Assembly (NCBI GenBank): GCA_029961685.1
Contig: JARWKL010000003.1
Coordinates: 15,560,231-15,624,230 of the forward strand
Source: Aristolochia californica
Lineage: Eukaryota; Streptophyta; Magnoliopsida; Piperales; Aristolochiaceae
Direction: 5' to 3'
Length of the DNA stretch: 64,000 bases
Part shown: piece after piece, positions 22,872 through 33,554 of the stretch
Numbering within the stretch: position 1 is the stretch's first letter
Layout: every line of letters begins with the position of its first letter
Position numbers and translations under genes: made by a program
The notes under the pieces: model-generated
Database searches by the model: none
What the model was told of the DNA's origin: nothing
What the model saw: the letters and a program-made list of their open reading frames with translations, nothing else

Positions 22872-23682
22872 TGTAAGTGAGTGGCTGTACTCGGTAAGGT
22901 CAGGTAATGATAACCCTTTCTTGGTCTGGTCTCGGTCAAGAGGAAAGCAACCACTTTTGTGAGACTAGTATGCTGCTCGGTAGGGGGCAGGGGACCCTAT
23001 GCTGCTGCTACTCGGATTGGAAGGGGAAAGGGTTCCCCTTCTTGGTCACAGAAAAGAGGGTTTGATCCCTCCTTGCTACTACTCATGTTAGGGTTGAAAC
23101 CCCTAACTTGGACAGCCCTTAGGCCTATGGTTAGGAACTCCCTTGGCTTCTTGTTGATCTTGATGCTGGAAAAGAAACCTAATTTGGGGTTGTTCGTGGT
23201 ATGATGATGGAAAGGCCTCATTTCCTGCTCGGAAAGAGATGGAGAATCCTTCTCTTGCTGCTTATGATGGAAAGGAGGCTGAAGCCTCTGGGTGAAGTCG
23301 TAAAAGGGACAGAAACTCCCTTGTCTTCCTTGAGATGGATCAATGGAATAGCAATCAAAGAGATGGTAGAAGGATATTCAGATTCTAAGGGAACCTGGAC
23401 GTAGAGTTCATCAAGGAGACCTCCAATCCCTAAAGCGCGTCAAGGAGAACTCCAAACCCTGTTTACCTAATTCAAGATTTGCCCTTTTCTCATTCTATTG
23501 CCCCCTAAGTAGGCTTGACGTCCCCCCAGTTTTAGGGTTAAACATTACAATTCTGCCCCTATGGTAATTTAACTTAAATAATGAATGAAAATCGAATTTA
23601 AAACAATATGGAAAGAAACTATTAAATCTGTAACTCAATGCACCTCCGTTGTATGACTCGGTTAGCTATTGAGTCCACAACA
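22811..23682 (-). repeat. 5' LTR of gypsy-I
   Basis: The minus-strand end TAGGGACCATAGAAACA adjoins the primer site at 22810. It encodes the first gag codons (see gag entry). Confidence 0.88.
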
Positions 23683-25890
23683 TGCTTCAGGTATGCTATC
23701 TGCCTCATCTTCATCCTGGATAATTAACTCAGGAGCCTCCGAGCATCTTACAAGTAACAGACATTTATTATATTATGTATCTTTGTATCTTACATAAGTT
23801 TCACATAAGGATCCATCTTCAATTCTTGGTAATAAATCTCCTTACTCTATATTGTTACCAAATGATGATCCGTTTTCACTGCCCTTGAAAATATTCGGGT
23901 GTCAATGTTTTGTCCATATTTCATCCCCAAAACACAGTAAACTTGATCCTAAATCTATCTAGTGTATCTTTCTAGGATACTCTCATACACAACAGGTTTA
24001 TGTTTGTTATAATCTCACTCTTCAAAGTTTACTTGTGTCCAGGGATGTCACATTGTTTGAAGACTCTCCATACTATTCTGACTATGCAACTCCAGGTTTA
24101 TCTTTAGTACCAGGTTCTCCTCGACCAGTTGTGCCCCGTGGTACAGAAACTTCTCAGCCCCCAGAAACACCAGTTGACACCACACCTACTGAGTTTACAG
24201 ATCCCATCGAAGTAAGTCCATCTTCTCCAGTTGTTTCTAGCCCACAATATGATACTCGTCCTAACGCACAAAGAAAAGAACCCAGATCATGCACCATACC
24301 CTCTACGTCTCATCCCATATCAAAATTTGTGATTCATCATCGTCTGTCCCCTGCATGTTGTCAATTTCTCTCTGTTATTTCTTCCATATATGTACCACAG
24401 TCCTATCAGGAAACTCTCAAACATCCAGGGTGGAAGGCAACAATAGATGAAGAAATGCAGCCCCTTTATGAAAATCAGACATGGGCTCTAGTCCAACTTC
24501 CATTAGATAAGAAACTTGTCGGTTGTAAATGGGTGTTTACTGTGAAACACAATCCGGATGGGTCTAAGGCTCAGCTAAAGGCTCGCCTCATGGCTAAGGG
24601 CTATACACAATATTATGGAATTGATTATGTGGAAACCTTCTCTCTAGTGGCAAAAATGAACCCGGTACGTGTGTTATTATCTCTAGTAGCTAACTCTTCC
24701 TAGCAGGTACTACTTGAAGTGAAAAATGCCTTTCAGAATGGGGACATCAAAGAAGAAATTTATATGCAACAATCACCTGAGTATGTGGTTGAGGGGGAGT
24801 CAGTATGTCAACTAAAAAAATCTATGTATGGTCTAAATCAATCCCCTCATGCATGGTTTGAGAAATTTAGTCAAGCCCTCAAACGGGCAGGATTTTACAA
24901 ATGCTCTGGAGATCACTCATTTTTTTATTAAAAACACACCTAGAGGCAAGGTAATTATGGCAATATATGTTGATGATATCATTTTAACTGGTAGTGATTC
25001 TGAGGGCATCAAGGAAACAAAAGAAAAAATATGTGTTAAATTCAAGACAAAGGATCTTGGACTACTCAAGTATTTTCTGGGTATTGAAGTATTACAATCC
25101 AGACATGGGATTGTATTATCCCAAAGGAAGTATGCCCTTGATCTACTAGAGGAGACAGGACTGCTGGGATGCAAACCAGCAGACACTTTTATGGACTCAA
25201 ATACAAAATTATGTGAAGGTACTAGAGAATAAGTAGATATCGGGAAATATCAGAGACTAGTATGAAGACTTATTTACCTATGTGTAACAACACTAGATAT
25301 ATCATATGCAGTAAGTGTGGTGAGTCAGTACATGCACAAACCACAACTTATTCATTAGAAAGCACTTGAAGAGCTCCGGGAAGAGGGTTTCTCTATAAAA
25401 ATCATGGTCACTTCAACATCAAAGGATTCTCAGATGCAGACTGGGCCGGATCCCCGGATGACAGGAAATCTACTTCATGATTTTCTACGATGGTTGGAGG
25501 GAATTTGCTTACATGGAGAAGCAAGAAGAAAAATGTAGTAGTATAGTTTAGTGCAAAAGCAGAATATAGAGCCATGGCACATACTGTTAGTAAACTCCTA
25601 TGGATAAGATCTCTTCTCACTGAATTGGGATTCTACGAAGAAGCTTCGATGGATCTATATTGTGATAGTCAAGCAGCTATACACATTACATTGAATCTAG
25701 TCTTCCATGAAAGAACAAAGCATATTGAAGTGGACTACCATTTTATACGAGAAAAGTTCCAAGCGGCTCTTTCATCTCAAAAGCATGTATCATCACAAAG
25801 TTAAGTTCCAGATATTCTCCCCAAGCCGGTCACTCACAAGATTATGTCTACCATCTGCACAGCAAGTTGGGCATCTATGATGTTTTCTCA
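23683..25890 (+). pseudogene. copia-4 protease remnant, RT and RNase H
   Basis: 23683-23790 resumes the protease (INSGASEHLTS; the catalytic Asp is Asn). A deletion at about 23805 then jumps to the region after integrase (LGNKSPYS, CQCFVHISSPKHSKLDPK), so the integrase core is gone. RT is fairly open: ETLKHPGWKATIDEEMQ, CKWVFTVKHNPDGSKAQLKARLMAKG, a stop at about 24702, KKSMYGLNQSPHAWFEKF, a frameshift near 24925 and the intact YVDDIILTGSD box at about 24966. RNase H from 25255 has many stops but retains the region before the polypurine tract. Confidence 0.78.
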
Positions 25891-25909
25891 CCCCCAGCTT
25901 GAGGGGGAG

Positions 25910-26516
25910 TGTTACAATGTGGGACCCACCATGATGCACAAGCTGGTGGGACCCAACATGAGGAGGTGGGATGCCAAGAAGAGTCCTCGTCCAAGCGAGC
26001 ATGAGTTAAGAAGATAAGAAGCACAAGCTGAAATGAGTTAGAATACTTGAAGATCAAGTGGGATCCACAAAGATACCACGAGCTGGAATCTTATCAATAT
26101 GAGTTGGAATATCACGTGGGACCCACAAGGATAAGGCCACAAGCTCACCTCCTCCCTTATTTCCACGTTATTGAAGAAGATTTATAGTTCAACTTATATT
26201 ATAACTGTATTAGATTGTGTTATCCTTTCAAGATAGACTTATCGTAGAGAGTTAGAGTTGGAATGTAATTAGGATTATTAAAGGTTAATTGTATAAGGAC
26301 TCTATCACTTCCACTTCTATAAATAGAAGTGTTGTAATTTGGAATTAATCAAGTTCTACAATTTTCTCTTAAGTAGATCTCTCTCTCTTTGCTTGGTGCA
26401 CACCTTGTTCCTCTTCTCTTCTTCTCTATACCCAAGAGCCTTCTTCCCCTTTTCTCCTTTTTTTCTTTCTCTCTTCCCTTGCTTGGAATATTGGAAAAGG
26501 GATCCTAAATTCAACA
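25910..26516 (+). repeat. 3' LTR of copia-4
   Basis: Starts TGTTACAATGTGGGACCC after the polypurine tract and ends TTCAACA. TATA box TATAAATA at 26318-26325. The length equals that of the 5' LTR, with scattered substitutions. Confidence 0.88.
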
Positions 26517-29011
26517 TATACCATGAAAGTCCCATACTTTTATCGGCCGCATGCCATCCTTACTACGTGATTTCTTATAAATAGGCTACCCTCTTTTGTT
26601 CTCGGTCATAAATCCCCATACTCCTTATTGTTGCTAGATATTGATCCTTTTTCACTTCCCTTGAAAGTCTTTGGTTGTCAATGTTTTAATCATAATAAAT
26701 CCCCACTACAAATTAAACTTTATCCCAAATCTGTCAAGTGTATCTTCTTAGGATACTCTCGCACATAGAAGGGTTACATTTGCTATAATTCCACTCTCCT
26801 AAGGTTACTTGTGTATAGGGATGGAACTATTTTTTTAAGACTCTCCATATTACTCTGACAATGCTCCTCCAGGTCTTATCTTCCGTATCAGTTTCTCCTC
26901 GACCGGTTGTGCCCCATGCTACGAAATTTGTGCAACCCCCAGACACACTGGCTAACACCACACCTACTGAGTTTACGGATCCCACCGAGGTAAGCCCATC
27001 TTTTCCTATTGTTTTTGGCCCACAATATGATACTCTTCCCATTGCCTTGCGAAAATAACCCATAACTTGCACTAGGCCCTCCACTTCTCACCCTATATCC
27101 AATTTTGTGTCTCACCATCATTTATCTCCTTTATGTTGTCAATTTTTTTCATCTACCTCCTCCATATCAGTCCCACAGTCCTATCAAGAGGCTCTCGAAC
27201 ATCCAGGGTGGAAGGAGGCACTAGACAAAGAAATGCATGCACTTTATGAAAATCTGACATGGGCTCTTGTTCCTCTTCCATCAGATAAAAGAAACCTGTC
27301 GATTGTAAGTGAGTTTTTACTGTGAAACACAATCCGGATGGTTGCTCGCCTTAAGGCTCGCTTCGTTACTAAAGGTTATACACAGTGTTATGGAATTGAT
27401 TAGGAGGAAACATTCTCTCTGGTGGCCAAAATGAAATTTGTACGTATTTTATTATCTCTAACTGCTAATTCTTCTTGGCAGGTATATCAGCTTGATGTGA
27501 AAATGTTTTTCTTAATGGAGATATCAAGGAAGAATTTTCTATGCAACAACCACCTGGATTTTTGGTTGAGGGAGTCAATATGTCCATTGAAGAAATCTCT
27601 TTATGGTCTAAAACAGTTTCCTCGTGCGTGGTTTGATAAATTTAGCCAAGCACTCATACGGGCAGGATTTCATAGATGTTTTGTACATCACTCTGTATTT
27701 ATTAAAGACACACCTAAAGGCAGGGTGATTTTGGCAGTATATTTTGATGATATTGTCTTAACCATTAGTGATCTCGGCGGCATTCAAGAAACCAAGGAAA
27801 AGATATGTGCAGAATTCAAGATAAAAGATCTTCCACTACTAATATTTATGGGTATTGAAGTACTACAATCAAGACATGGGATTGTACTATCTCAAAGGAA
27901 GTATGTCCTTGATCTACTAGAGGAGACAAGAATGATGGGGTGTAGACCAGCAAAAACCCCTATAGACTCAAATACAAAATTATTTGTAGGTACTGTGTTA
28001 TGGTCCTGGGGTTAAGTACCTATGTCTTCCGCTCCAAACAGGCCGGTCTTTTGGGTAGTATTGGCTAGGTACTTAACATTTGGTAACAGAGCTAGCGCTG
28101 CGTCCCGACTTCGAATCCCGGTGCCCCCAAAATGGATGCGGGTGGTCATGCGTCTAGACTGACCCGGGTTTGACCCGACTCCGGTTGCTCTGTTGTGGTA
28201 GCCTCCGCGGTCGTCGGCTCGGGGAAGGGCGGGGTACTATTATGGTCCTGGGGTTAAGTACCTATGTCTTCCGCTCCTAACAGGCCGGTCTTTTGGGTAG
28301 TATTGGCTAGGTACTTAACATACTGGAGAAGATGTAGATATTGGAAAATATCATAGACTTGTGGGAAAACTCATTTATCTTTTTGTAACAAGGTCGGATA
28401 TGTTATAAGCAGTAAGTGTGGTGAGTCAATACATGCGCAAGCCACAACTCAGTCACTGGCAAGCTCTAGAAAGGATATTGTGATATTTGAAAGGAGCTCC
28501 AGGAAGAGGGCTTCTCTATAAGAACCATGGTCACTTCAACATAGAAGGATTCTTAGATGCAGATTGGGTTGGATCCCAGGATGACAAAAAATCTAATTCT
28601 AGATATTGTACAATGGTTGGAGGGAACTTGGTTACATGGAGAAACAAGAAGCAAAATGTAGTTGTAAGGTCAACAAAGCCATGGCACACAGTTTGTGAGC
28701 TTCTATAGACCATATCCCTTCTCACTGAACTGGGATTCTATAAAGAAGCTCCCATGGATCTATATTGTGATAATCAGGCAACAATACATATCACATCAAA
28801 TCTGGTCTTCCATGAGAGAACAAAACACATTGAAGTAGACTGCCATTTCATACGAGAAAAATTGCAAACCTGCATATTATTTCTCAAACATAATCTTCAC
28901 AAAGCCAAGTTGCAGACATTCTCACCAAACCAGTCACTCATAAGATCTTGTCCACCATGTACAGCAAGCTGAGCGTTTATGAAGTTTTCTCACCCCCAGC
29001 TTGAGGGGGAG
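26517..29011 (+). pseudogene. copia-1 integrase end, RT and RNase H (broken, split by TRIM)
   Basis: Integrase resumes with MKVPYFYRPHA after copia-4. RT shows EALEHPGWKEALDKEMHAL (about 27190), a frameshift at about 27297, MAKMKFVRILLSLTANSSW, KKSLYGLKQFPRAWFDKF and YFDDIVLT, an active box with Phe for Val (about 27750). RT is interrupted at 27995 by a TRIM and resumes at 28321 (frameshifted TGEDVDIGKYHRLVGKLIYL). RNase H remnants reach the polypurine tract at 28999-29011. Confidence 0.78.
27996..28320 (+). mobile_element. TRIM-A single copy, 325 bp, 83-bp LTRs
   Basis: LTRs at 27996-28078 and 28238-28320 (second begins TATTATGG, a mutated TG end). The interior of 159 bp opens with TT and a mutated primer site (TGGTAACAGAGC) and ends with GGAAGGGCGGGGTAC. 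A perfect target duplication TACTG lies at 27991-27995 and 28321-28325. Same family as the tandem copy at 7556-8099. No coding capacity. Confidence 0.9.
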
Positions 29012-29459
29012 TGTTACAATGTGGGACTCACTATGGTTGCATGAGCTTGTGGGACCCTCCATGAGAACGTGAGATAACATGATGATTCATCACACGAGCT
29101 GGCATGAGTTGGAAGATGTGAAGCACGAGCTAGAATGAGTTGGAAGATATGAAGATCAAGTGGGACCCACAAAAATAACCACGATCCGGTATCCTGATCA
29201 CTTGAGTTGGAAGATCAAGTGGGACCCACAATGATAACCCTAAGTTGGCATCTTTATCATATGATCACGTCCTCATAGAAGAGTTTTAGTTTGAGTTATG
29301 TTTGTCTTCTAATTATGTTGAGTTATTTTATTATGATAGACTTTTTCTTTAAGAGTTATAGTTTGGATGTAATTAAGAGAATGGTAGGTTAATTGTACTT
29401 GGACACTACTAGTTTCCTCTACTATAAATAGAGGTGCTTTTACTCAAATTAATAATAAG
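29012..29459 (+). repeat. 3' LTR of copia-1, first part
   Basis: Starts TGTTACAATGTGGGACTCAC, matching the 7169 LTR rather than the copia-2 or copia-4 LTRs (shared GATTCATCACAC and TGGCATGAGTTGGAAGATG). TATA box TATAAATA at 29423-29430. It is cut after AATAATAAG at 29459; the remaining part is at 32089-32288. Confidence 0.82.
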
Positions 29460-29595
29460 TGTTGGAAGATATGGAGGACAACCATTTTATACAAAAATAA
29501 AAAATAAATCGTATACATCATTTGCACCAAGCTAGAATTTCATGATGTTCTCTCACCCCCTAGCTTGAGGGAGAGTGTTGGAAGATGGGCCGAAG

Positions 29596-31463
29596 TAGGG
29601 GTGGCATGGATCCGAGCCGAGCCCGAACCTGCCTATATTTGAGTCAAGCTAGATTTAAATATTTCAAACTCGAGCTCGAGTCGAGCCTAACCTCGAGCCT
29701 AAAAATTTTATCGAGCTCGAGCCCAATAATTTTATCCGATTTCAAGCCAAGCTTGAGCCGAGCTCAAGCTTCAACATTCATTTAAAACTTTTCAAAAATT
29801 ACATGTCTCAAGTTCTAGCTCCATCATACATTTAAAACATTTCAAAAAACATATGTCAAATAAATTGTATATAGAATTGGGCATACATTCTACATAAAAT
29901 TGGGCATGACCTCTACTTAAAATTGGGCATAAGGGTGGCATCGAATCTAGCTGAGTCTGAACCTTCCCATGTTAGAGCCGAGCTTGATTTAAAGATTTTG
30001 AACTTGAGCGCGAGCTTACCTAATCTCGAGCCTAAAATTGTAATAGAGCTCGAACCTAATAATTTTAGCCGAGTTCGAGTTCGAGTTCGAGGTTAACCTA
30101 TATTTAATATTCTGCATAAAATATGTGTCAAATAAATTATCTGTAAAATTATGCATAAATTTAAAAAAAAAGAATTATAGGGGAGGTTTGGGATTGAATC
30201 TCGATAATGGATTAGAACCCACCAATTTTAATCATTTTTACCCCAAATGTTGTCAAGCTTACTTTGTAATATTTTGAATCTGGCCATAAATTTACTATGG
30301 CCTCCTTAGTGCCCCCGATTGAAATTTTGTATTCTAGGAAAAACTAGAAATATTTTTCCGAGGATACATATTTCCAAAAAAACCTTTAAACAAAATCCTA
30401 TTACTATTAGAGACTTACTATAAAATTACAAGAAATATTTTAAATTTTCTTAGGAAAGTTAAATGGACCTCTTATTGCCTCTTCTAGGGAAATAAATAAA
30501 AATTAATAATCAATCTAATATCTTACTATACTTATCAATAAAGTTTTAAGTAAATAAAATGTCAAACACAAAATTGCTATGAAAATTGCCTCATGCTAAA
30601 AGTATTATAGCATCAATTGTCAAATACTTATTCAAAAAATTTCTATATGTTTTTCTAGCCATCTTGGCAAGAAAATCTTACTTTGAAAATTATATGATTT
30701 TTTAAAAATAATTTCTAATTAGAAAAATGTTTCCAAAAAACATGAGGCTCTAATAGTCCCAATATGTCTACTAAAAATGTCTTTTCAATATTTATTGAAA
30801 AAACCACTAATAGTCTCTAGAAACATATTTCTACTAAAATATCTTTCAATTTCTTCAAGAGGCATAAGGAAGGGACAAAGAGTTTTTTTTTATAACTTGT
30901 TTATGATCTCGCACATGTGACTTACACACATGCGAAATCATCTTCGCACTGGTTTAGGATCTCACAAGTGTGACTTTCACACGTGCAAAATCGTCTTCAC
31001 ATGGGGGGCGAGGTCTCGACTCTCTCTGGAATATGGTTTTTCACTGAGATAACGCAGAGCAAAGGCGCGGCACCGGCAAGGACCTTTCCTCGGTGACGGA
31101 GGTGGCGGTGATGGAAGCGGCAACGATGGAAACAAAGGTGAAAAAATCAGAGGGAAGGGGATGTAGCAGCCATTGAGGAGCTATCGACGGTTACAGAGGC
31201 GGTCAGAGTTGCGAACTGGAGGGGCATGTTGATCCCCCCCCCTCTCACCCGCTCCCGATCCCATGACTTACATGCCCGTTAATGAGCCGGCTCATGAGCT
31301 TTTGAGCCAAACCTTGATTCGATCGATTTTGGCTTGTTAACTCAAATGAGCTTTAGCTGGATCTTGAACTCAATTCGAGGTCCAAGTATACCGAATTGAA
31401 TTGAGCTGGAACCAAGCCGAGCTTGAGCCACTCGCAAGCCGACTCGATTCGAAGCCACCCCTA
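29596..31463. mobile_element. Non-autonomous hAT-type DNA transposon, 1.87 kb
   Basis: The left end is TAGGGGTGGCATGG and the right end is the inverted form (ending AGCCACCCCTA), the typical hAT terminal motif. Flanks GGCCGAAG (29588-29595) and GACCCAAG (31464-31471) fit an 8-bp target duplication with two changes, and removal restores GGGCC-AAGCCCAC of the LTR. Subterminal regions are rich in GAGCTCGAGCC-type repeats. A second, partial head-like copy begins at about 29934 (GGGTGGCATCGAATC). No transposase is seen; the middle is AT-rich, non-coding sequence. Confidence 0.8.
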
Positions 31464-31493
31464 GACCCAAGCCCACACAATAGAGGAAAGTTC

Positions 31494-31685
31494 ACATATC
31501 TAAGATTATTATAAGATGAGCCACACGACCAAGGAAAACCCACATATCTAAAAGTATTGTAAGATGGGACACACGACCAAGGAAGGCCCACATATCTAAA
31601 AGTATTGTAAGATGGGTCACACGACCAAGGAAGGGCCATATATCTAAGAGTATTGTAAGATGGGCCCAAGCCTTTAAGAAGTAGG
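31494..31685 (+). repeat. Four 48-bp subrepeats in U3 of LTR K
   Basis: Units beginning CATATCTAA near 31494, 31542, 31591 and 31639 each end ACACGACCAAGGAAGGCCCA or a variant. The related solo LTR at 55454 has fewer copies. Their location upstream of the TATA box suggests enhancer-type repeats. Confidence 0.75.
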
Positions 31686-32088
31686 ACACATCATGATTAC
31701 CACGAGCTGGCATCCTTATCACATAAGTTGAAAGATCAAGTGGGACTCACAAAGATAACCACAAGCTGGTTGGAAGATCAAGAAGGACTCACAAAGATAT
31801 CCATGAGCTGGTTAGAAAATCAAGTGGGACCCACAAAGATAGCCACGCTTTATCTTATGGTCACGTCCTCATAAAAGAGTTCTATTTTTAGTTATGTTGT
31901 CTTCTATTTATATTGAGGTATTTAATTATGCTAGGACTTATCTTTAAGTGTTAGAGTTTGGGAATAATTGAGACAAAGGTAGTTTGATGGTAATTGGACT
32001 CTACTACCTTCCTCTATTATAAATAGAGATCCATGTACTCTGATTATAATAAGTCAATAAAGTATTTCTCTTTTCCAAAAATTCAACA

Positions 32089-32288
32089 ATTAAAAAGTGA
32101 AGTATGTTAAGGATAGCTTACCCAATTTAACAAAGTAGTTCTCCACTTCTCTCTCATATAGCCTAAACTCTTTTTCTTTTTTTCTCTCTTCACTCCTCTC
32201 TACCCGAGAGCTCTCTCTCTCTCTTTCTTTTTGTTTCTCCCTCTCTCACCTTGCTCGAAATTTCAGTAAAGGGGTCCTAAATCCAACA
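32089..32288 (+). repeat. 3' LTR of copia-1, second part
   Basis: Matches bases ~8650-8825 of the 5' LTR (AAGTAGTTCTCCACTTCTC and the CT-rich leader CTCTTTTTCTTTTTTTCTCTC) and ends AATCCAACA. It contains the 28-bp insertion at 32105-32132. Confidence 0.8.
32105..32132. mobile_element. 28-bp insertion with TG..CA ends and 5-bp target duplication
   Basis: Starts TGTTAAGG and ends ATTTAACA, with the outer six bases inverted repeats of each other. AAGTA lies directly on both sides (32100-32104 and 32133-32137), and the homologous 5' LTR (near 8658) has a single GAAGTAGTTC. These are the marks of an LTR-type insertion, reduced to 28 bp. Confidence 0.65.
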
Positions 32289-32290
32289 AA

Positions 32291-32706
32291 TGATGGTCCA
32301 TCAAATAGGTCGTCCTCTTAGAAAAAGGTGACAACCTGTAGTAGAATACTCCCTGCGACAATCTACTGCTCTGATACCATGTAAAAATCCAGATTTGGGT
32401 GAAAGAAGAGGAGAAATTTGAGAAAATTGCAGAAAGGAAAAGAAGACTTCTGAAGAGTCTAAAAGGCTTTGTTGGGAACTGTGCACAAATCCGCAAACTT
32501 CTTTAATAGGTTTTTTTGAGTTAGCAATTATCAAAATGCCCTTGTACATTTAATAATCCTTAATCTCCTTATATCTCCCTAACTACATATCTTATGTATA
32601 TGAAAATTTAACAAATAATATATATTAGAATGAAAAACATGATTACATAAAGAAATTAACCACTGAAGTGGTAAAATAACCAAAATACCCCTAGATGTAC
32701 TTTCTA
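32291..32706 (-). repeat. Continuation of the ~600-bp array unit broken at 7168
   Basis: Begins TGATGGTCCATCAAATAGGTC, exactly where the unit at 7168 (CCATTTGGA) stopped. It contains the primer-like motif (complement TGGTATCAGAGCAGTAGAT near 32365-32383), the GTTGGGAACTGTGCAC block and the anchor near 32547, and ends within CCCCTAGATGTACTTTC at about 32706. Confidence 0.85.
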
Positions 32707-33380
32707 ACAGTTTTACAGGTATGTCTTCAGAGATGTTGAATATAATGACTTCAAGCATGTATCCTCTCTTTGTCATGCTTTGAAGTTTCTTATAGGCTAA
32801 GCTTGTCTACCTTCCAAGGTGATTAGAATAATTTAGGATAAAAAAATGGAACAGAGGTGGTCTATAAGTTTTATAAGTTTGTACAGAAAAGGTATCTAAG
32901 GGTGTGACATGTCTGGAGTACAGTAAAAAAAATTCTGATATCACCATTGATGAGACAATCAAGGAGTATATGGGTACAATTGGATGAAGCAACTCAATGA
33001 TGTAACCTTCTGCTACTATGTAATTATCTTCTTCTTCTTTTTCCTTTTTTCAATCTTGTGCTCCCATGGACCAGAAAGAACTCTTGGAAGAACTTGCCTA
33101 GTCAATAAAAGCATCTACATCTGTAGTATAAGGTCTATCATCTCTTCTGCGAAATTTGCTAAGATTTGTAGACCATTTATGTCTCATTTGTGTAAATTGT
33201 GATCACAATGAAGGTTAGTTGATGCAACCTACTATAATATTTTTAAAAAGCAAATGTACGATCTATTAGATTTTAATATGTTTGTCATCTAGTTACATGC
33301 ATTTGGCAATAGAATTTTGTTGACTGAAAGAGAAAGTTTTCCATTGGGAAGGCTTGGCCACTTGATATCTAGCTAATTAT
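32707..33380. other. Unassigned sequence between array and copia-D
   Basis: About 670 bases with no LTR, terminal repeat or long ORF. A 28-codon open stretch at its start (YRYVFRDVEYNDF, then CHALKFLIG) looks protein-like, but I cannot assign it. The remainder is AT-rich. It may be the original host flank of copia-D or an older unrecognised element. Confidence 0.4.
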
Positions 33381-33554
33381 TGTTATCAACCATTGTAGAT
33401 TACAAACATATGATCAAGTTTGAAGTTATCAACCATTGTACATGGATTGTATCAAATCACGAGATTCACGATAATAGATTATAAAACTCTTGTATAAACT
33501 GCCACTTCATTCAATAGAAATCAACACAAAAAAATACAATTCCCAGATTTTACA
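33381..33554 (+). repeat. 5' LTR of copia-D
   Basis: Starts TGTTATCAACC, shares GAAGTTATCAACCA, AGATTCACGATAATA and CTTGTATAAA with the 3' LTR, and ends TTTTACA directly before TGGTATCAGAGCAGGCGCTC (33555). The leader 33571-34024 has no recognised gene although one frame happens to stay open across it. Confidence 0.85.

Larger units (their letters stand above)
17592..23682 (-). mobile_element. Ty3-gypsy chromovirus gypsy-I, minus strand
   Basis: LTRs of 873 bp (17592-18464) and 872 bp (22811-23682). The primer site TGGTATCAGAGC lies flush against the right LTR (complement of 22799-22810), and a purine tract (complement of 18465-18480, AAGGGGAGGCAGA) lies against the left. The flanks are TGCGT (17587-17591) and TGCTT (23683-23687), a 5-bp duplication with one change inside copia-4. 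Domains on the minus strand run gag, knuckle, protease, RT, RNase H, integrase, chromodomain, all with stops or frameshifts. Confidence 0.9.
15931..26516 (+). mobile_element. Ty1-copia element copia-4 inserted in integrase sequence
   Basis: Two 607-bp LTRs (15931-16537 and 25910-26516), primer site at 16538 and polypurine tract GCTTGAGGGGGAG (25897-25909). The flanks are TATAT (15926-15930) and TATAC (26517-26521), a 5-bp duplication with one mismatch, and removal of the element rejoins the interrupted integrase (LLYI to MKVPYFYRPHA). The interior keeps gag 17061-17591 and protease to RNase H 23683-25890, separated by gypsy-I. Confidence 0.88.
29460..32088 (+). mobile_element. Extended solo LTR (element K) inserted in the copia-1 3' LTR
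   Basis: Begins TGTTGGAAGATATGG at 29460, runs through about 118 bases resembling the end of a copia interior with polypurine tract (CTAGCTTGAGGGAGAG), then an LTR starting TGTTGGAAGATGGGCC at 29578 and ending TTCAACA at 32088. The LTR part matches the solo LTR at 55454-55954 and carries four 48-bp subrepeats (31494-31685) and a TATA box (TATAAATA, 32018-32025). It is split by a hAT-type element at 29596-31463. Possible degraded target duplication ATAAG/ATTAA. Confidence 0.72.
7169..32288 (+). mobile_element. Ty1-copia element copia-1 (outer element of a 25-kb nest)
   Basis: The 5' LTR starts TGTTACAATGTGGGACC at 7169 and the matching 3' LTR starts at 29012, after the polypurine tract GCTTGAGGGGGAG. 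The 3' LTR is split at 29459 and ends at 32288. The array unit broken at 7168 (GAGCCATTTGGA) resumes at 32291 (TGATGGTCC), which shows that everything between is inserted DNA; the 5-bp target duplication is no longer recognisable. Own coding pieces are gag 9353-10040, possibly integrase 15619-15930, and integrase to RNase H at 26517-27995 plus 28321-29011. The rest is nested insertions or deletion joints. Confidence 0.75.

Noticed and set aside
31370..31722. Minus-strand frames with a repeated ~16-residue peptide (LLDMWAFLGRVSHLT type)
   Set aside because: They are translations of the 48-bp U3 subrepeats of LTR K; the repeat length is a multiple of three, so frames stay open by chance.
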